From positions 396,743 through 460,742 of the forward strand of contig CAUYUJ010004302.1 of the NCBI GenBank assembly GCA_963575745.1: a stretch of DNA of 64,000 nt, in the 5' to 3' direction. Below are positions 63,715 through 64,000 of this stretch, in pieces. Position numbers and translations under genes: made by a program. Origin of the DNA: Prorocentrum cordatum (lineage: Eukaryota > Sar > Dinophyceae > Prorocentrales > Prorocentraceae). The notes under the pieces are model-generated. The model ran no database searches, had not been told where the DNA came from, and saw nothing but the letters and a program-made list of their open reading frames with translations. Every line of letters starts with the position of its first letter. Position 1 is the first letter of the stretch.

Positions 63715-64000
63715 CACACACAGAGAGCACACAGAGCACACACCACACACAGAGACAACACACAACCAACATAACCCAGAACACACGTACAAACCACACA
63801 CAACACGCACAATCAATGCACACACAGAACATATACACACAAATCGCATACAACAACCACACTCACATAGTATGAGCAATACACACAACACCCACATAAC
63901 ACCCCCAAAACGTACCTAGAACACTCGCAACACAACCACCACACATAAGCAATCCCACACACACACACACAGCACATACCATACACGCATCACACAAAAG
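63715..64000. repeat. CA-rich low-complexity tract at the window edge
   Basis: Degenerate ACACACAC with AACCACAC and ACATAC variants. Cys/Val-rich minus-strand frames are artefacts. Confidence 0.9.

Noticed and set aside
63556-63897. Cys/Val-rich minus-strand frame at the window end
   Set aside because: Produced by the CA-rich tract; only the part below about 63690 looks like coding sequence.

Overview
This window looks like a piece of a dinoflagellate nuclear genome. The evidence is GC-rich sequence dominated by dispersed, simple and foldback repeats, sparse intron-split coding sequence, a giant Copia-type LTR retrotransposon of the dinoflagellate kind (VDD reverse transcriptase, methyltransferase-like modules), and an 18-base near-match to the dinoflagellate spliced leader. 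The species cannot be fixed from the sequence alone. There are no rRNA genes, CRISPR arrays or bacterial-style operons, and I recognised no tRNA genes.

Layout. 0-12 kb: foldback elements, dispersed repeats and minus-strand exons. These include one convincingly spliced gene (7948 to 5537, three exons, about 300 residues) for a polytopic membrane protein, and a second membrane-protein remnant at 11.2-10.6 kb. 8.4-9.4 kb holds a degenerate 14-bp satellite and a tandem duplication. 12.9-14.1 kb holds a decayed LINE RNase H. 14.2-17.5 kb is foldback plus TCC, CA, CT, AGG and TA microsatellites.

17.6-33.95 kb: one 16.4-kb Copia-like element on the minus strand. It has 284-bp LTRs differing at one base, a GGGTA target duplication and a TGGTAGC primer-binding site. 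Its modules in translation order are Gag with a CCHC knuckle and a membrane segment, a Tpt1/KptA-type RNA 2'-phosphotransferase, a RING-H2 finger, an aspartic protease, two methyltransferase-like modules, a zinc-binding segment, integrase, reverse transcriptase and RNase H. The frame is broken by two in-frame UGA codons and four frameshifts. The element is peppered with about 47 perfect 14-15 nt hairpins whose stems co-vary and which cluster at an exact 18-nt period.

34-44.6 kb: TIR and foldback elements, then about 4 kb of satellite built from GGGACACC and ATCGATCTCACT words with a conserved block of about 150 bp recurring four times, and an ATC array. 44.6-49.1 kb: a non-LTR retrotransposon with reverse transcriptase and RNase H, intact over 989 codons and embedded between two long GGA arrays. 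49.2-64 kb: a MITE family with TTA target duplications (four copies in the window), a second TIR family, more GGA arrays, and coding-like minus-strand stretches near 55.1-54.8, 57.8-57.1 and 63.7-63.4 kb.

How it fits together: host coding sequence is confined to short minus-strand exons separated by repeat-filled introns. Intron 1 of the membrane-protein gene has terminal inverted repeats overlapping its splice sites, as introner elements do. The rest of the window is mobile-element and satellite biology. The most novel item is the Copia element with its RNA 2'-phosphotransferase and hairpin family.
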